Source: Actinomycetota bacterium
GTDB lineage: Bacteria; Actinomycetota; Actinomycetes; Nanopelagicales; Nanopelagicaceae
Reading direction: 5' to 3'
Assembly: GCA_009699205.1 (NCBI GenBank)
Contig: WLOP01000001.1
Coordinates: forward strand, 1 to 64,000
Length of the DNA stretch: 64,000 nt
Positions 43,694 to 51,879 of this stretch are shown here, in pieces (position 1 is the stretch's first letter; every line of letters starts with the position of its first letter). The translations under genes and the position numbers were made by a program. The notes under the pieces are model-generated. The model made no database searches. It was not told where the DNA came from and saw nothing but the letters and a program-made list of their open reading frames with translations.

Positions 43694-44994
43694 CAGGTAC
43701 GCAAGAATTTCTCTAAAACATTCACGCCGAATTTCAAACCATCGACAGGGACGCGTTCATCAACCCCATGAAACAAAGACATGAAATCTAACTCAGGCGG
43801 AAGTCGCAAAGGCGAAAATCCATAGCCCTTAATACCCAATTCAGATAAAGCCTTGTTGTCGGTTCCGCCACTCATCAAATATGGAACAGGTATTCCTTGA
43901 GGATCCTGTGAAATTAACGCAGCACACATCGCTTCCACTAAATCCCCTTCGAAACCCACTTCAAGAGCAATATCCCGAGTTAAGGTTTCAATTTCAATAT
44001 CTTCGCCAACTATTTGACGAATGGTTGCATTAAGTTCATCCTCATAACCAGGAAGGAAACGGCCATCAATGACCGCAGATGCGCTCTGCGGAATAACGTT
44101 CGCTTTATACCCAGCTTCGAGCATCGTGGGATTTGCTGAGTTGGCCAATGTGGCACCGATCATTCGCGCAGTATTTCCAATTTCGGGAAGTAACGGACGT
44201 AGATCGTTGGGATCGTAAGGTTTACCTGTAGTGAGTGCTACCTGTGTGAAAAATGCTTTCACTGTTTCTGTATATCTTTGTGGCCAGATATGATTTCCAA
44301 TTTTCGCCACAGCAGCAGACAAGGCAGTCAGAGCATTTTCATTATTTACCATCGATCCATGTCCTGCACGGCCGCGGGCAGTTAATTTCATCCAATGAAT
44401 TCCTTTTTGTGCGGTTTCAATCAGATATAGACGTTTGCCTTCACCCACCGTTACTGAAAATCCTCCCACTTCAGAGATTGCTTCAGTGCAGCCGGCAAAT
44501 ACTTCTGGGTGCTCACGAACCATCCATCGTGATCCGAAGAGAGAACCAGCCTCTTCATCGGCAAAAAATACGATCACAAGGTTTCGAGGAGGTTTGTATC
44601 CCTCTTTTGCCCACTTGCGTAACACTGCCAAAATCATGGCATCCATATTTTTCATATCAAGAGCGCCGCGTCCCCAAATCATTCCGTCAGCGATGAGACC
44701 ACTAAACGGATCAACGCTCCAATCGGCTGCGTTTGCTGGAACAACATCAAGGTGACCATGAACTACCAAACCTGCTCTAGCGCTATCACTGCCTTCAATA
44801 TTGGCAACAACATTGCATCTACCGGGTGCTGATTCATAAATTCGCGATGAAATACCCACTTCTGACAATTTAGCTACGACATAATCGGCGATAGCCTTTT
44901 CATCTCCTTTGCCCTCCCCAAAATTAACGCTGGGGATGCGTATCATTTCTTGAGTTAATACGATGGCATCTTCTTCGAGTGAGGTGGTTTCCAT
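43690..44994 (-). CDS. M20-family metallopeptidase
   Basis: 434 residues from ATG 44994 (AGAGAG upstream); an in-frame ATG at 45054 would add 20 residues and has AAGG at 9 nt. Metal ligands are in VVHGHLDVVPAN, WGRGALDMKNMD and FFADEEAGS, and the final His in DFMSLFHGVDERVP. It resembles the Rv2141c/DapE-ArgE-like group of amidohydrolases and dipeptidases; the substrate is unknown. It faces away from tRNA-Leu, so the gap of about 93 bp holds two divergent promoters. Confidence 0.88.
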   Translation of the reverse strand: METTSLEEDAIVLTQEMIRIPSVNFGEGKGDEKAIADYVVAKLSEVGISSRIYESAPGRCNVVANIEGSDSARAGLVVHGHLDVVPANAADWSVDPFSGLIADGMIWGRGALDMKNMDAMILAVLRKWAKEGYKPPRNLVIVFFADEEAGSLFGSRWMVREHPEVFAGCTEAISEVGGFSVTVGEGKRLYLIETAQKGIHWMKLTARGRAGHGSMVNNENALTALSAAVAKIGNHIWPQRYTETVKAFFTQVALTTGKPYDPNDLRPLLPEIGNTARMIGATLANSANPTMLEAGYKANVIPQSASAVIDGRFLPGYEDELNATIRQIVGEDIEIETLTRDIALEVGFEGDLVEAMCAALISQDPQGIPVPYLMSGGTDNKALSELGIKGYGFSPLRLPPELDFMSLFHGVDERVPVDGLKFGVNVLEKFLRTC

Positions 44995-45070
44995 AGAGCC
45001 ATTCTCTCTGATTTCTGGCATGGGATTGGTATAGACGCCCTCGCTTTGTCCCATGAGTGCAAACCTTGCT

Positions 45071-45076
45071 ATCGTT
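45071..45076 (+). promoter_or_regulatory. Probable -10 element of tRNA-Leu
   Basis: TATCGT ends 11 nt before the tRNA, placing transcription start about 4-5 nt upstream of it. A possible -35 TTGTCC lies at 45046-45051 with a long 19-nt spacer. Confidence 0.35.
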
Positions 45077-45087
45077 ACCCCGCACTC

Positions 45088-45171
45088 GTCCGGGTGGCGG
45101 AATTGGCAGACGCGCTAGCTTGAGGTGCTAGTGCCCGCAAGGGCTTCGGGGTTCAAGTCCCCGTTCGGACA
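45088..45171 (+). tRNA. tRNA-Leu (anticodon GAG)
   Basis: 84 nt with a long variable arm as expected for leucine. The acceptor arm GTCCGGG pairs with TTCGGAC; the anticodon stem CTAGC/GCTAG encloses TTGAGGT, giving GAG; the T-loop is GGTTCAAGTCC. CCA is not encoded. Discriminator A at 45171. apt follows 27 nt later. Confidence 0.97.
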
Positions 45172-45198
45172 CAAAATATAGGGAATTGAGGGCATGAA

Positions 45199-45726
45199 AT
45201 GGAGCTAGCGCAATCTTTAGCTCTCATACGTGAAGTTCGCGATTTCCCCAAACCAGGAATCAATTTCTTTGATATCACTCCCCTATTAGCCAGTCCTGAA
45301 GGGTTTGCGACAATCGTTGATACATTTAAAGATCTAGACCCCGGAGCGGAAATTTTTGTAGGGATAGAAGCACGAGGATTCATTTTGGCTTCGGCTCTAG
45401 CGGGCGCTGTTAAAAAAGGATTCGTACCTATCCGCAAAGCAGGCAAACTACCTTTTGCAACTATCAGCCAAAGATACAGTTTGGAATATGGCGAAGATTG
45501 CCTAGAAATTCATACCGACGCCCTGAAAGCCGGGGATAAAACCTTGATCATTGACGATGTCCTTGCAACTGGCGGAACTATTGCTGCAGCAATTGCCTTG
45601 GTTCGCGCGACAGGGGCAGATGTGGAAAATGTCGCAGTTCTCATTGAATTGACCGCATTGGGTGGCCGGGAATATTTGCAAAAGATCTATCCAGAAATCA
45701 ATCTCTTCGCGGTGTTACAAGTATGA
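45199..45726 (+). CDS. apt: Adenine phosphoribosyltransferase
   Basis: 175 residues. It salvages adenine to AMP with PRPP. Visible are VRDFPKPGINFFDITPLL at the N-terminus, GIEARGFILASALA and the PRPP loop LIIDDVLATGGTIAAA. GAGGG precedes the ATG. The purine permease gene 3.2 kb downstream could supply its substrate. In many actinobacteria apt stands before relA; here tdk follows instead. Confidence 0.96.
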   Translation: MELAQSLALIREVRDFPKPGINFFDITPLLASPEGFATIVDTFKDLDPGAEIFVGIEARGFILASALAGAVKKGFVPIRKAGKLPFATISQRYSLEYGEDCLEIHTDALKAGDKTLIIDDVLATGGTIAAAIALVRATGADVENVAVLIELTALGGREYLQKIYPEINLFAVLQV

Positions 45727-45742
45727 AGTGCGTAAATATGAT

Positions 45743-45753
45743 TAGATTTCACA
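45743..45753 (+). promoter_or_regulatory. Possible -10 element before tdk
   Basis: TAGATT at 45743-45748 ends 5 nt before ATG 45754; no ribosome site is seen. The spacing is one base shorter than the common 6 nt. Confidence 0.4.
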
Positions 45754-46407
45754 ATGGCTGAATTGATTTACTACTGCGGCACGATGGATAGCGGCAAATC
45801 CACATTGGCCCTGCAGACGGCCCACAACCATCACAGCCGTGGGCGTACTGGTTTGATCTTCACGAGCAAAGATCGCGCAGGCAGCGGTGTTATCTCTTCG
45901 CGCTTGGGCCTGCAACGTAAAGCAATTGAGGTCGAACCAACTATGGACCTCCATCGATTTGTCGTAGATCAACTTTCAATGGGCGAACGAATTGATTACG
46001 TAATTTGCGATGAGGCTCAGTTCTATGAACCTGCACAAATAGAACAGTTGGCAAAGATTGTTGATGGCTTGAGTATCGATGTTTTCGCCTTTGGAATTCT
46101 TACCGATTTTCGCACCTCTTTATTCCCTGGATCTGCTCGATTGATTGAATTATCTGACCGAGTCAATACCCTGCAAGTTGAAGCTCTGTGTTGGTGCGGA
46201 GCACGCGCCACCCATAATGCACGAACTGTGGGCGGAGTTATGGTGACTACAGGGGAACAGGTTGTTGTAGGAGATGTCTCTTCTGCTCAGGAAGTAGCCT
46301 ACGAAGTTCTATGTCGCCGCCATCACATGCGCGAGGTAACTGCAAGAGCTTCCAAAGCTGGGCACACCTCGGTTGAAACGCTACCTTTCAAGCCAGAAAG
46401 AATCTAA
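45754..46407 (+). CDS. tdk: Thymidine kinase
   Basis: 217 residues. It phosphorylates thymidine for salvage. The P-loop GTMDSGKSTLALQ, the DEAQF motif in VICDEAQFYEPAQI and the zinc-binding part (LCWCGARATHN and a later CRRHH) identify the type II enzyme. Many actinobacteria lack tdk, so it suggests use of external thymidine or DNA-derived nucleosides, sensible for an aquatic scavenger (inference). Confidence 0.93.
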   Translation: MAELIYYCGTMDSGKSTLALQTAHNHHSRGRTGLIFTSKDRAGSGVISSRLGLQRKAIEVEPTMDLHRFVVDQLSMGERIDYVICDEAQFYEPAQIEQLAKIVDGLSIDVFAFGILTDFRTSLFPGSARLIELSDRVNTLQVEALCWCGARATHNARTVGGVMVTTGEQVVVGDVSSAQEVAYEVLCRRHHMREVTARASKAGHTSVETLPFKPERI

Positions 46408-46435
46408 ATACTTCTCATTGCTTGAATATGTGGGT

Positions 46436-47173
46436 TTACATTGATAGCGAATGCACAGCTAAGGCCAGCACCGGAGCTATCAACAAGGCAGGTAGCAAAT
46501 TGCCCACAGCAACGCTCTTTATCTTAAGAAGTTTCAAACCGATAGCTACCAACATCAATCCCCCAGTAACAGTCATGGCATCTACTTGGTAGCCAAGTAA
46601 AATTGAACCCAATCCAAGACCGATGATCGTCCATATCCCCTGATATATCGCAACAGGGAATGCAGAAAGCGCTACACCCCAACCCAACGTGGCGGCAAAA
46701 GCCATGGCGGCGAAAAAATCCAACGAACTTTTCAACAGAAGTTGATCGATACCGGTAGACATGCCATCGCTAATGCTGCCCAAAATGGCTAGCGGTCCAA
46801 TCGCAAAGAGCAACGAAGCGGAGACAAAACCCTCAACGAAATGACTTTCAGCGCTCGCCCCAAAGCGAATTCGCAATCTCTGGCCCAATCCATCTAAACG
46901 ATCTTCTAGGCGTGCCGCTGAACCGATGAACCCGCCAATGAGTAAGGACAGTAGAACGACAAGAAGAGTCCAACCCGTGGGCAACGATTCAATGTAACGA
47001 GAAGACCACATAACTTTAAGGGCGCTTGCTGCCCCAAGCAAAGTGGTGAGCCCAAGAACATCTGTAAGCAAATCTCTGGTTTTTAAAGAAAGTTTGGAAC
47101 CCACAAGTACGCCGATACCCGCTCCAAAGATTATTGTGGCGAAATTGATAACCGTTCCAACGCCTGGAAACAT
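46436..47173 (-). CDS. DUF554 membrane protein
   Basis: 245 residues, about seven hydrophobic segments. The start VGTVINFATIIFGAGIGVLVG and IGGFIGSAARLEDRLDGLG are typical of the DUF554/YdfK family. Function is unknown; a transporter role is often guessed. The start is directly against the uppP stop, so the two are co-transcribed. It converges on tdk with 28 bp between. Confidence 0.88.
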   Translation of the reverse strand: MFPGVGTVINFATIIFGAGIGVLVGSKLSLKTRDLLTDVLGLTTLLGAASALKVMWSSRYIESLPTGWTLLVVLLSLLIGGFIGSAARLEDRLDGLGQRLRIRFGASAESHFVEGFVSASLLFAIGPLAILGSISDGMSTGIDQLLLKSSLDFFAAMAFAATLGWGVALSAFPVAIYQGIWTIIGLGLGSILLGYQVDAMTVTGGLMLVAIGLKLLKIKSVAVGNLLPALLIAPVLALAVHSLSM

Positions 47174-48034
47174 TTAAGCAAATCGAATCAGTGAGGCGAC
47201 GCCTAGCACTAGGCAATAGATAGCGAATGGATATAGCGAACGTGATTTGAACCATTTCACCAAGAAAACAACGGATGCATACGTGCAGATAAATGAAACT
47301 ACAGAGCCGGCCAGAATTGGTCCAATCAGATGCGAATATTCGGGCGCAAGAAGTTCGGGTAATTTCTTTACGGAGGCACCGAGAATCACTGGCAGGGCCA
47401 ATAAGAAAGCAAAATCCGAAGCGGTAGCGTGGGATAAACCACGTAGCAAGCCAGAACTCATAGTGATACCAAATCTGCTGATACCAGCAAAAAGCGCCAA
47501 CGACTGCCCTAGGCCAATAGTGAGAGCAATGCGTGGAGTTACTTTCTCGGTGATTTGGAGATCTTCAGCGAGATCTGTGCTTGATCCAAAGTTACGATGT
47601 GAAAATTTCTCTGCACAAATAAGGATTACTCCATTGATGGTGAGAAAAGCTGCTGCTGCAAATGGGTTTGCGAATAAACTCTTGATTTTATGTTCAAAGG
47701 CGAAAGCTAATAAAATGACCGGTAGAGTTGCCCATACAATCAACCAGAACACGCGCCCTTGGGTAGAAGGACGTTTGCGCAACGTGTTCACCCCACCGCC
47801 TATGAGACCGAGCCATCTTTTGCGGAAAACCCAAAAGAGAGCAAGAGCGCTAGCGAAATGCAATGCAATCGTCACCGTGAGGTAAGGAGAATTAGGATCG
47901 GTCGTGAATTTGCTCCACGAACCACCAAACCAGGCAGGAACGAGGACTGCGTGCCCCAAACTTGAAACAGGAAAAAGTTCAGTAATCCCTTGCACAAAAC
48001 CGGTAAAAACAGCTTGAAAGTATGAAATCTCCAT
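47174..48034 (-). CDS. uppP: Undecaprenyl-diphosphatase
   Basis: 286 residues from ATG 48034 (MEISYFQAVFTGFVQGITEL). It recycles undecaprenyl pyrophosphate in the cell wall lipid cycle. Glu-rich motif 1 is in GFVQGITELFPVSSLGHAVL; Arg and His residues of motif 2 are in SRFGITMSSGLLRGLSHATA. About eight membrane helices. The frame is open further upstream but those codons would cover the opposite-strand yczE start. Confidence 0.94.
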   Translation of the reverse strand: MEISYFQAVFTGFVQGITELFPVSSLGHAVLVPAWFGGSWSKFTTDPNSPYLTVTIALHFASALALFWVFRKRWLGLIGGGVNTLRKRPSTQGRVFWLIVWATLPVILLAFAFEHKIKSLFANPFAAAAFLTINGVILICAEKFSHRNFGSSTDLAEDLQITEKVTPRIALTIGLGQSLALFAGISRFGITMSSGLLRGLSHATASDFAFLLALPVILGASVKKLPELLAPEYSHLIGPILAGSVVSFICTYASVVFLVKWFKSRSLYPFAIYCLVLGVASLIRFA

Positions 48035-48087
48035 AAGGTAAATCATCGTATACGAACGTCTTGCACTTGTTCGGCTTAAACCTCCGA

Positions 48088-48099
48088 TAACCTGTTCCA
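48088..48099 (+). promoter_or_regulatory. -10 element, leaderless start of yczE-like gene
   Basis: TAACCT at 48088-48093 ends exactly 6 nt before ATG 48100. The same TAACCT hexamer is used at serB and, with 7 nt, at metH. Confidence 0.55.
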
Positions 48100-48783
48100 A
48101 TGTCTCAAGGGCCACGTGTGATTAAACGGATAAATAACTGGCTGAAACCACACCGGACGATTCCGATTACACCTTGGCGAGCCACGAACACATGGAACCT
48201 AGCTCCGTTGCGAGTTCTCATCTTGGCAATTGGTTTATTTATCTTTGGGCTAGGCGAAGCGCTCCTTGTGCAATCGAATTTGGGTAACTCCCCTTGGGTG
48301 GTATTTGCTCAAGGGCTCTCGACAAAATTGCCTCTCTCAATTGGTTGGTCAACTTTCGCAATTAGCTGCGCGGTGCTCTTGCTCTGGATTCCATTGGCAC
48401 AAAAACCAGGATTCGGAACAATCTCTAATATCGTTCTTATCGCTTTCGCTCTACAACTAGGCGTTGATCACATTCCGGAGCAGAAGAACTTCTGGGCAGG
48501 CTTGGTCTATGCGCTCACAGGAATTGCATTGGTCGGAATAGCTTCGAGTCTTTACATCACCACGGGCCTTGGAGCTGGGCCTCGAGATGGCCTCATGACT
48601 GGTATCCACTACAAAACGCAGGTTCGTGTTGGCCGTGTACGACTTGGTATCGAAGCCCTGGTTCTGATGGTAGGGGCCGCACTTGGAGGTCAGGTAGGGG
48701 TCGGAACGGCGCTTTTCGCGCTCCTGGTGGGGCAGGCAGTGGCAATTTCCTTTGGCGTCATGGCTCGCCTTACCCACAAGTAA
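48100..48783 (+). CDS. YczE/YitT-like membrane protein
   Basis: 227 residues, five or more membrane helices. LFIFGLGEALLVQSNLGNSP and ITTGLGAGPRDGLMTGIH are the repeated family blocks of the YczE type. The first 35 residues are basic and likely cytoplasmic. Function is unknown. It is followed by the purine permease after about 100 bp. Confidence 0.85.
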   Translation: MSQGPRVIKRINNWLKPHRTIPITPWRATNTWNLAPLRVLILAIGLFIFGLGEALLVQSNLGNSPWVVFAQGLSTKLPLSIGWSTFAISCAVLLLWIPLAQKPGFGTISNIVLIAFALQLGVDHIPEQKNFWAGLVYALTGIALVGIASSLYITTGLGAGPRDGLMTGIHYKTQVRVGRVRLGIEALVLMVGAALGGQVGVGTALFALLVGQAVAISFGVMARLTHK

Positions 48784-48884
48784 CATAAATCCCCCGCTAC
48801 CGTAAAGCCCTTCCTTCGGTCTGTGAGCCGTAATTTCACACGGGGTCGCAAACACCCCCGATAACAAAATCAGGAAGGTTCGAC

Positions 48885-50339
48885 ATGCTCGATAGTTATT
48901 TTAAAATCTCAGAACGTGGTTCTACTCTCGGCCGTGAAGTGCGCGGAGGTCTCGTCACCTTCTTCACCATGGCATATATCGTGGCTCTTAACCCCATCAT
49001 CTTGGCTTATTCGCAAGATGCTAACCATCAATTCCTCTTCGGCGGAGATCATCCAGAACCAGGAATGGTTGCTGCTACCACTGCTTTAGTAGCGGGAATT
49101 CTTACCCTGCTCATGGGCGCCGTAGCAAATTACCCATTGGCACTAGCCACCGGACTTGGTCTAAATACTTTTGTTGCTGTCGGTATCGCCTCCAAGATGA
49201 CGTGGGCCGCAGCGATGGGCTTGGTAGTTCTCGAAGGTTTGATCATCCTCGTGCTTGTACTGACTGGATTCCGTGTTGCAGTATTTAGAGCCGTTCCTGC
49301 GCAATTGAAAATTGCGATCTCTGTCGGTATCGGACTTTTCATTACCTTAATCGGCCTAGTCGACGCGGGCTTCGTGCGTCGCACAGCTAGCGGACCAGTC
49401 CCTGTAGGCCTCGGAGTGAACGGAAATCTCGTGGGGTGGCCAACTGTCGTCTTTATTTTCGGCCTCATCCTCATCATTGCTCTGATGGTGAAGAATGTTA
49501 AAGGTGCGATTCTCATTGGTATCACTGTGGCTACGGTTGTTGCAGTCATCATCCAAAAGGCCTACAACATTGCACCAGGTTTTACAGATAACGGACCTGG
49601 AAATGCACCAACAATCGTGGATGGCGGCTGGGGATTAAATATTCCAGCGATTCCTACATCAATTGTTTCTACGCCAAAATTCAAATTCACTGGCCAATTC
49701 GACCTCTTTGGTGCATTTGGATTGAGCAACGTCACAATCATCGCTGCAGTTCTTCTGCTCTTCACTCTTCTGCTATCTGATTTCTTCGACACCGTTGGCA
49801 CAGTTACTGCAATCGGTCACGAAGCTGGACTGGCAGATGAAAACGGAAACGTTCCAAATATCAACAAGATTCTTATCGTCGATTCTGTTGCTGCTGCAGC
49901 TGGTGGAGCTGCTGGTATTTCATCAAATACTAGCTACATCGAATCAGCAGCTGGCGTTGGAGAAGGTGCCCGCACAGGGTTGGCATCAGTCGTTACAGGT
50001 ATTTGCTTCTTGCTAACAACTTTCCTCTCACCGCTAGTTAAGGTGATTCCTTATGAGGCTGCCACCCCAGCACTAGTCATTGTTGGTTTCTTGATGATGA
50101 CACAAATCAAATCCATCAACTGGGATGATCTCGGAATCGCTATCCCCGCTTTCCTAACAATCATTCTGATGCCTTTCACCTACAATATTTCTGTAGGTAT
50201 CGGTGCTGGATTTATTTCACACGTAGTTATTCGTTTAGTTCAGGGCCGTCGCAAAGAACTGCATCCTTTGCTTCTGTTGGTCTCAGCACTATTCGTCGTT
50301 TACTTCATGTCCTCACCAATTACTTCTTGGTTGAGCTAG
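48885..50339 (+). CDS. Purine permease, AzgA/COG2252 type
   Basis: 484 residues, about 12 to 14 membrane helices. The start GLVTFFTMAYIVALNPIILA is diagnostic for the adenine/guanine/hypoxanthine permease branch (COG2252), with LGLNTFVAVG, LLLSDFFDTVGTVTAIGHEA and SSNTSYIESAAGVGEGARTG as conserved transport motifs. GGAAGG precedes the ATG. No purine riboswitch is visible in the 101-bp upstream gap. It probably imports purines for apt and other salvage enzymes. Confidence 0.93.
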   Translation: MLDSYFKISERGSTLGREVRGGLVTFFTMAYIVALNPIILAYSQDANHQFLFGGDHPEPGMVAATTALVAGILTLLMGAVANYPLALATGLGLNTFVAVGIASKMTWAAAMGLVVLEGLIILVLVLTGFRVAVFRAVPAQLKIAISVGIGLFITLIGLVDAGFVRRTASGPVPVGLGVNGNLVGWPTVVFIFGLILIIALMVKNVKGAILIGITVATVVAVIIQKAYNIAPGFTDNGPGNAPTIVDGGWGLNIPAIPTSIVSTPKFKFTGQFDLFGAFGLSNVTIIAAVLLLFTLLLSDFFDTVGTVTAIGHEAGLADENGNVPNINKILIVDSVAAAAGGAAGISSNTSYIESAAGVGEGARTGLASVVTGICFLLTTFLSPLVKVIPYEAATPALVIVGFLMMTQIKSINWDDLGIAIPAFLTIILMPFTYNISVGIGAGFISHVVIRLVQGRRKELHPLLLLVSALFVVYFMSSPITSWLS

Positions 50340-50354
50340 CCCTATAGAAACACG

Positions 50355-50387
50355 AATCGGGAGGAGCTACGGCTCCTCCCGATTTTC
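50355..50387. terminator. Bidirectional terminator between purine permease and ung
   Basis: A 13-bp perfect stem (AATCGGGAGGAGC at 50355-50367, GCTCCTCCCGATT at 50372-50384) with the stable tetraloop TACG. On the plus strand it ends in TTTTCT after the stem core; the minus strand copy lies directly after the ung stop. It should stop both convergent transcripts. Confidence 0.9.
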
Positions 50388-51034
50388 TATGTCAACCGCC
50401 AATCAACTCCCTCTATGCCATGAGATATCAAGATTTCATTAGCACGAGTGAATGGGCGCGATTGGAAAAACCCACGATATGCCGAGAGTGGACTTGGGTG
50501 CGCTGATTCAACTTTCCACCCTTCATCAAAATGGTGCGAAACTTCTTGGGCTTGTTTACCCCACATAATTGCTACAACCCGTCGTGTTCCGAGAATTCTT
50601 GCTACTGCATCTGTAAATCCAACCCAACCAATCTCTTTATGACCATTGGATTGGCCATTAGGCACTGTAAGCACACGATTAATGAGAGCAACTCCTTGTC
50701 TTTCCCAGAGCCCTAAATCTCCATTGTTGGGCATCGGTAATGAACAGTCTTGGCTCCACTCTTTCAAGATATTTCGCAAAGTGGGAGGAAGTATCACAAT
50801 GTTATTAGGCACCGAGAAAGCCAAACCCATGGCATGACCTGGGGTGGGATAAGGATCCTGACCGAAGATCGCAACTTTGATCGCTGATAATGGGGACCGG
50901 AATACACGCATAACTTCTGAACTCGTAGGTTGATACTCACTGTTGGCGAGAGATTTCTCGATCTTGGCTACATCGATCATTCTTTCTTGTAACGCAACTT
51001 GCCATTCTGGGTGCATGTGGTCGAACCAATTCAT
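50387..51034 (-). CDS. ung: Uracil-DNA glycosylase
   Basis: 215 residues from ATG 51034, overlapping the ABC ATPase stop (ATGA). It excises uracil from DNA. The catalytic motif GQDPYPTPGHAMGLAFS and the final HPSPLSAYRGFFQSRPF with catalytic His are complete. Family 1 enzyme. It ends at the bidirectional terminator. Confidence 0.96.
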   Translation of the reverse strand: MNWFDHMHPEWQVALQERMIDVAKIEKSLANSEYQPTSSEVMRVFRSPLSAIKVAIFGQDPYPTPGHAMGLAFSVPNNIVILPPTLRNILKEWSQDCSLPMPNNGDLGLWERQGVALINRVLTVPNGQSNGHKEIGWVGFTDAVARILGTRRVVAIMWGKQAQEVSHHFDEGWKVESAHPSPLSAYRGFFQSRPFTRANEILISHGIEGVDWRLT

Positions 51035-51819
51035 ATCGCAGTAGCCCAAAACCGATCATTGCTCTTGTTCACTGAAATCGCGACGTTGAAAACCGAGCTG
51101 ATATGTTCGGATGTAATCACATCATCGATGGGACCAGAAACCGCGATTTTTCCATCCTTCAGTAAAAGTGCATGCGTTGTTCCGCGTGGGATCTCTTCAA
51201 TGTGATGGGTGATGAGAATCGTAACTGGCGCCGCGGGGTCTTGAGAAAATTCCGCGAATCTCTGTAACACATCTTCACGACCACCTACATCAAGGCCTGC
51301 TGCAGGTTCATCAAGGAGAAGAACTTCTGGATCAGCCATTAACGAGCGACAAATCTGAACACGCTTACGTTCGCCTTCGCTGAGGGTGCCGTACAAACGT
51401 TCTCCTAGATCACGTACTCCAAACGTAGTTAATAGAGCAACAGCTCTTGATTCGTCCCAAAGATCGTAATCTTCATTCCATCTGCCCACTATTGCGTAAG
51501 CAGCGGTTAAGACAACATCACGAACTCTCTCATCAAATGGAATGTTTTCGGCTAATACAGAACTACAAAATCCTATTCGCGGACGCAGTTCGAATACATC
51601 AGTGCGCCCCATCACCTTCCCTAAAATTTCCACAGTTCCTGCGGTAGGCATGCTCATCGCTGCCATCAATTTCATTAACGTTGATTTACCCGCTCCATTA
51701 GGGCCCAAAATTACCCATCTCTCGCCTTCGCGTACGCGCATGGTTACGGGGCCAAGAATTGTTGTAGCTCCCCGCCTCACGAGAGCGTTTTCGAGCGACA
51801 GAACATTAGCGGTATCCAT
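51031..51819 (-). CDS. ABC transporter ATP-binding protein (YlmA/ModF-like, soluble)
   Basis: 262 residues from ATG 51819 (MDTANVLSLENALVRRGATT). Walker A LGPNGAGKSTLMKLMAA, signature LSEGERKRVQICRSL and Walker B VLLLDEPAAGLD are intact, with H-loop in ILITHHIEEIP. No permease or binding protein gene is next to it. Such lone ATPases near serB are common in actinobacteria, with unknown function. The frame is open upstream to 51879, but the distal N-terminus looks non-homologous. Confidence 0.9.
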   Translation of the reverse strand: MDTANVLSLENALVRRGATTILGPVTMRVREGERWVILGPNGAGKSTLMKLMAAMSMPTAGTVEILGKVMGRTDVFELRPRIGFCSSVLAENIPFDERVRDVVLTAAYAIVGRWNEDYDLWDESRAVALLTTFGVRDLGERLYGTLSEGERKRVQICRSLMADPEVLLLDEPAAGLDVGGREDVLQRFAEFSQDPAAPVTILITHHIEEIPRGTTHALLLKDGKIAVSGPIDDVITSEHISSVFNVAISVNKSNDRFWATAI

Positions 51820-51867
51820 ATGGGGGTAAAGATACTCGTTTGAGCCCAAGAGCACCTTCATTCGCGG

Positions 51868-51879
51868 TAACCTGAGCAA
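51868..51879 (+). promoter_or_regulatory. -10 element, leaderless GTG start of serB
   Basis: TAACCT at 51868-51873 ends exactly 6 nt before GTG 51880. No ribosome site is present. Confidence 0.55.

Noticed and set aside
47247-47885. 212-codon plus-strand ORF opposite uppP
   Set aside because: Antisense of a clear uppP with all family motifs; low-complexity composition.
48784-48884. Purine riboswitch before the permease
   Set aside because: No match to the three-way junction core; only a ribosome site is clear.
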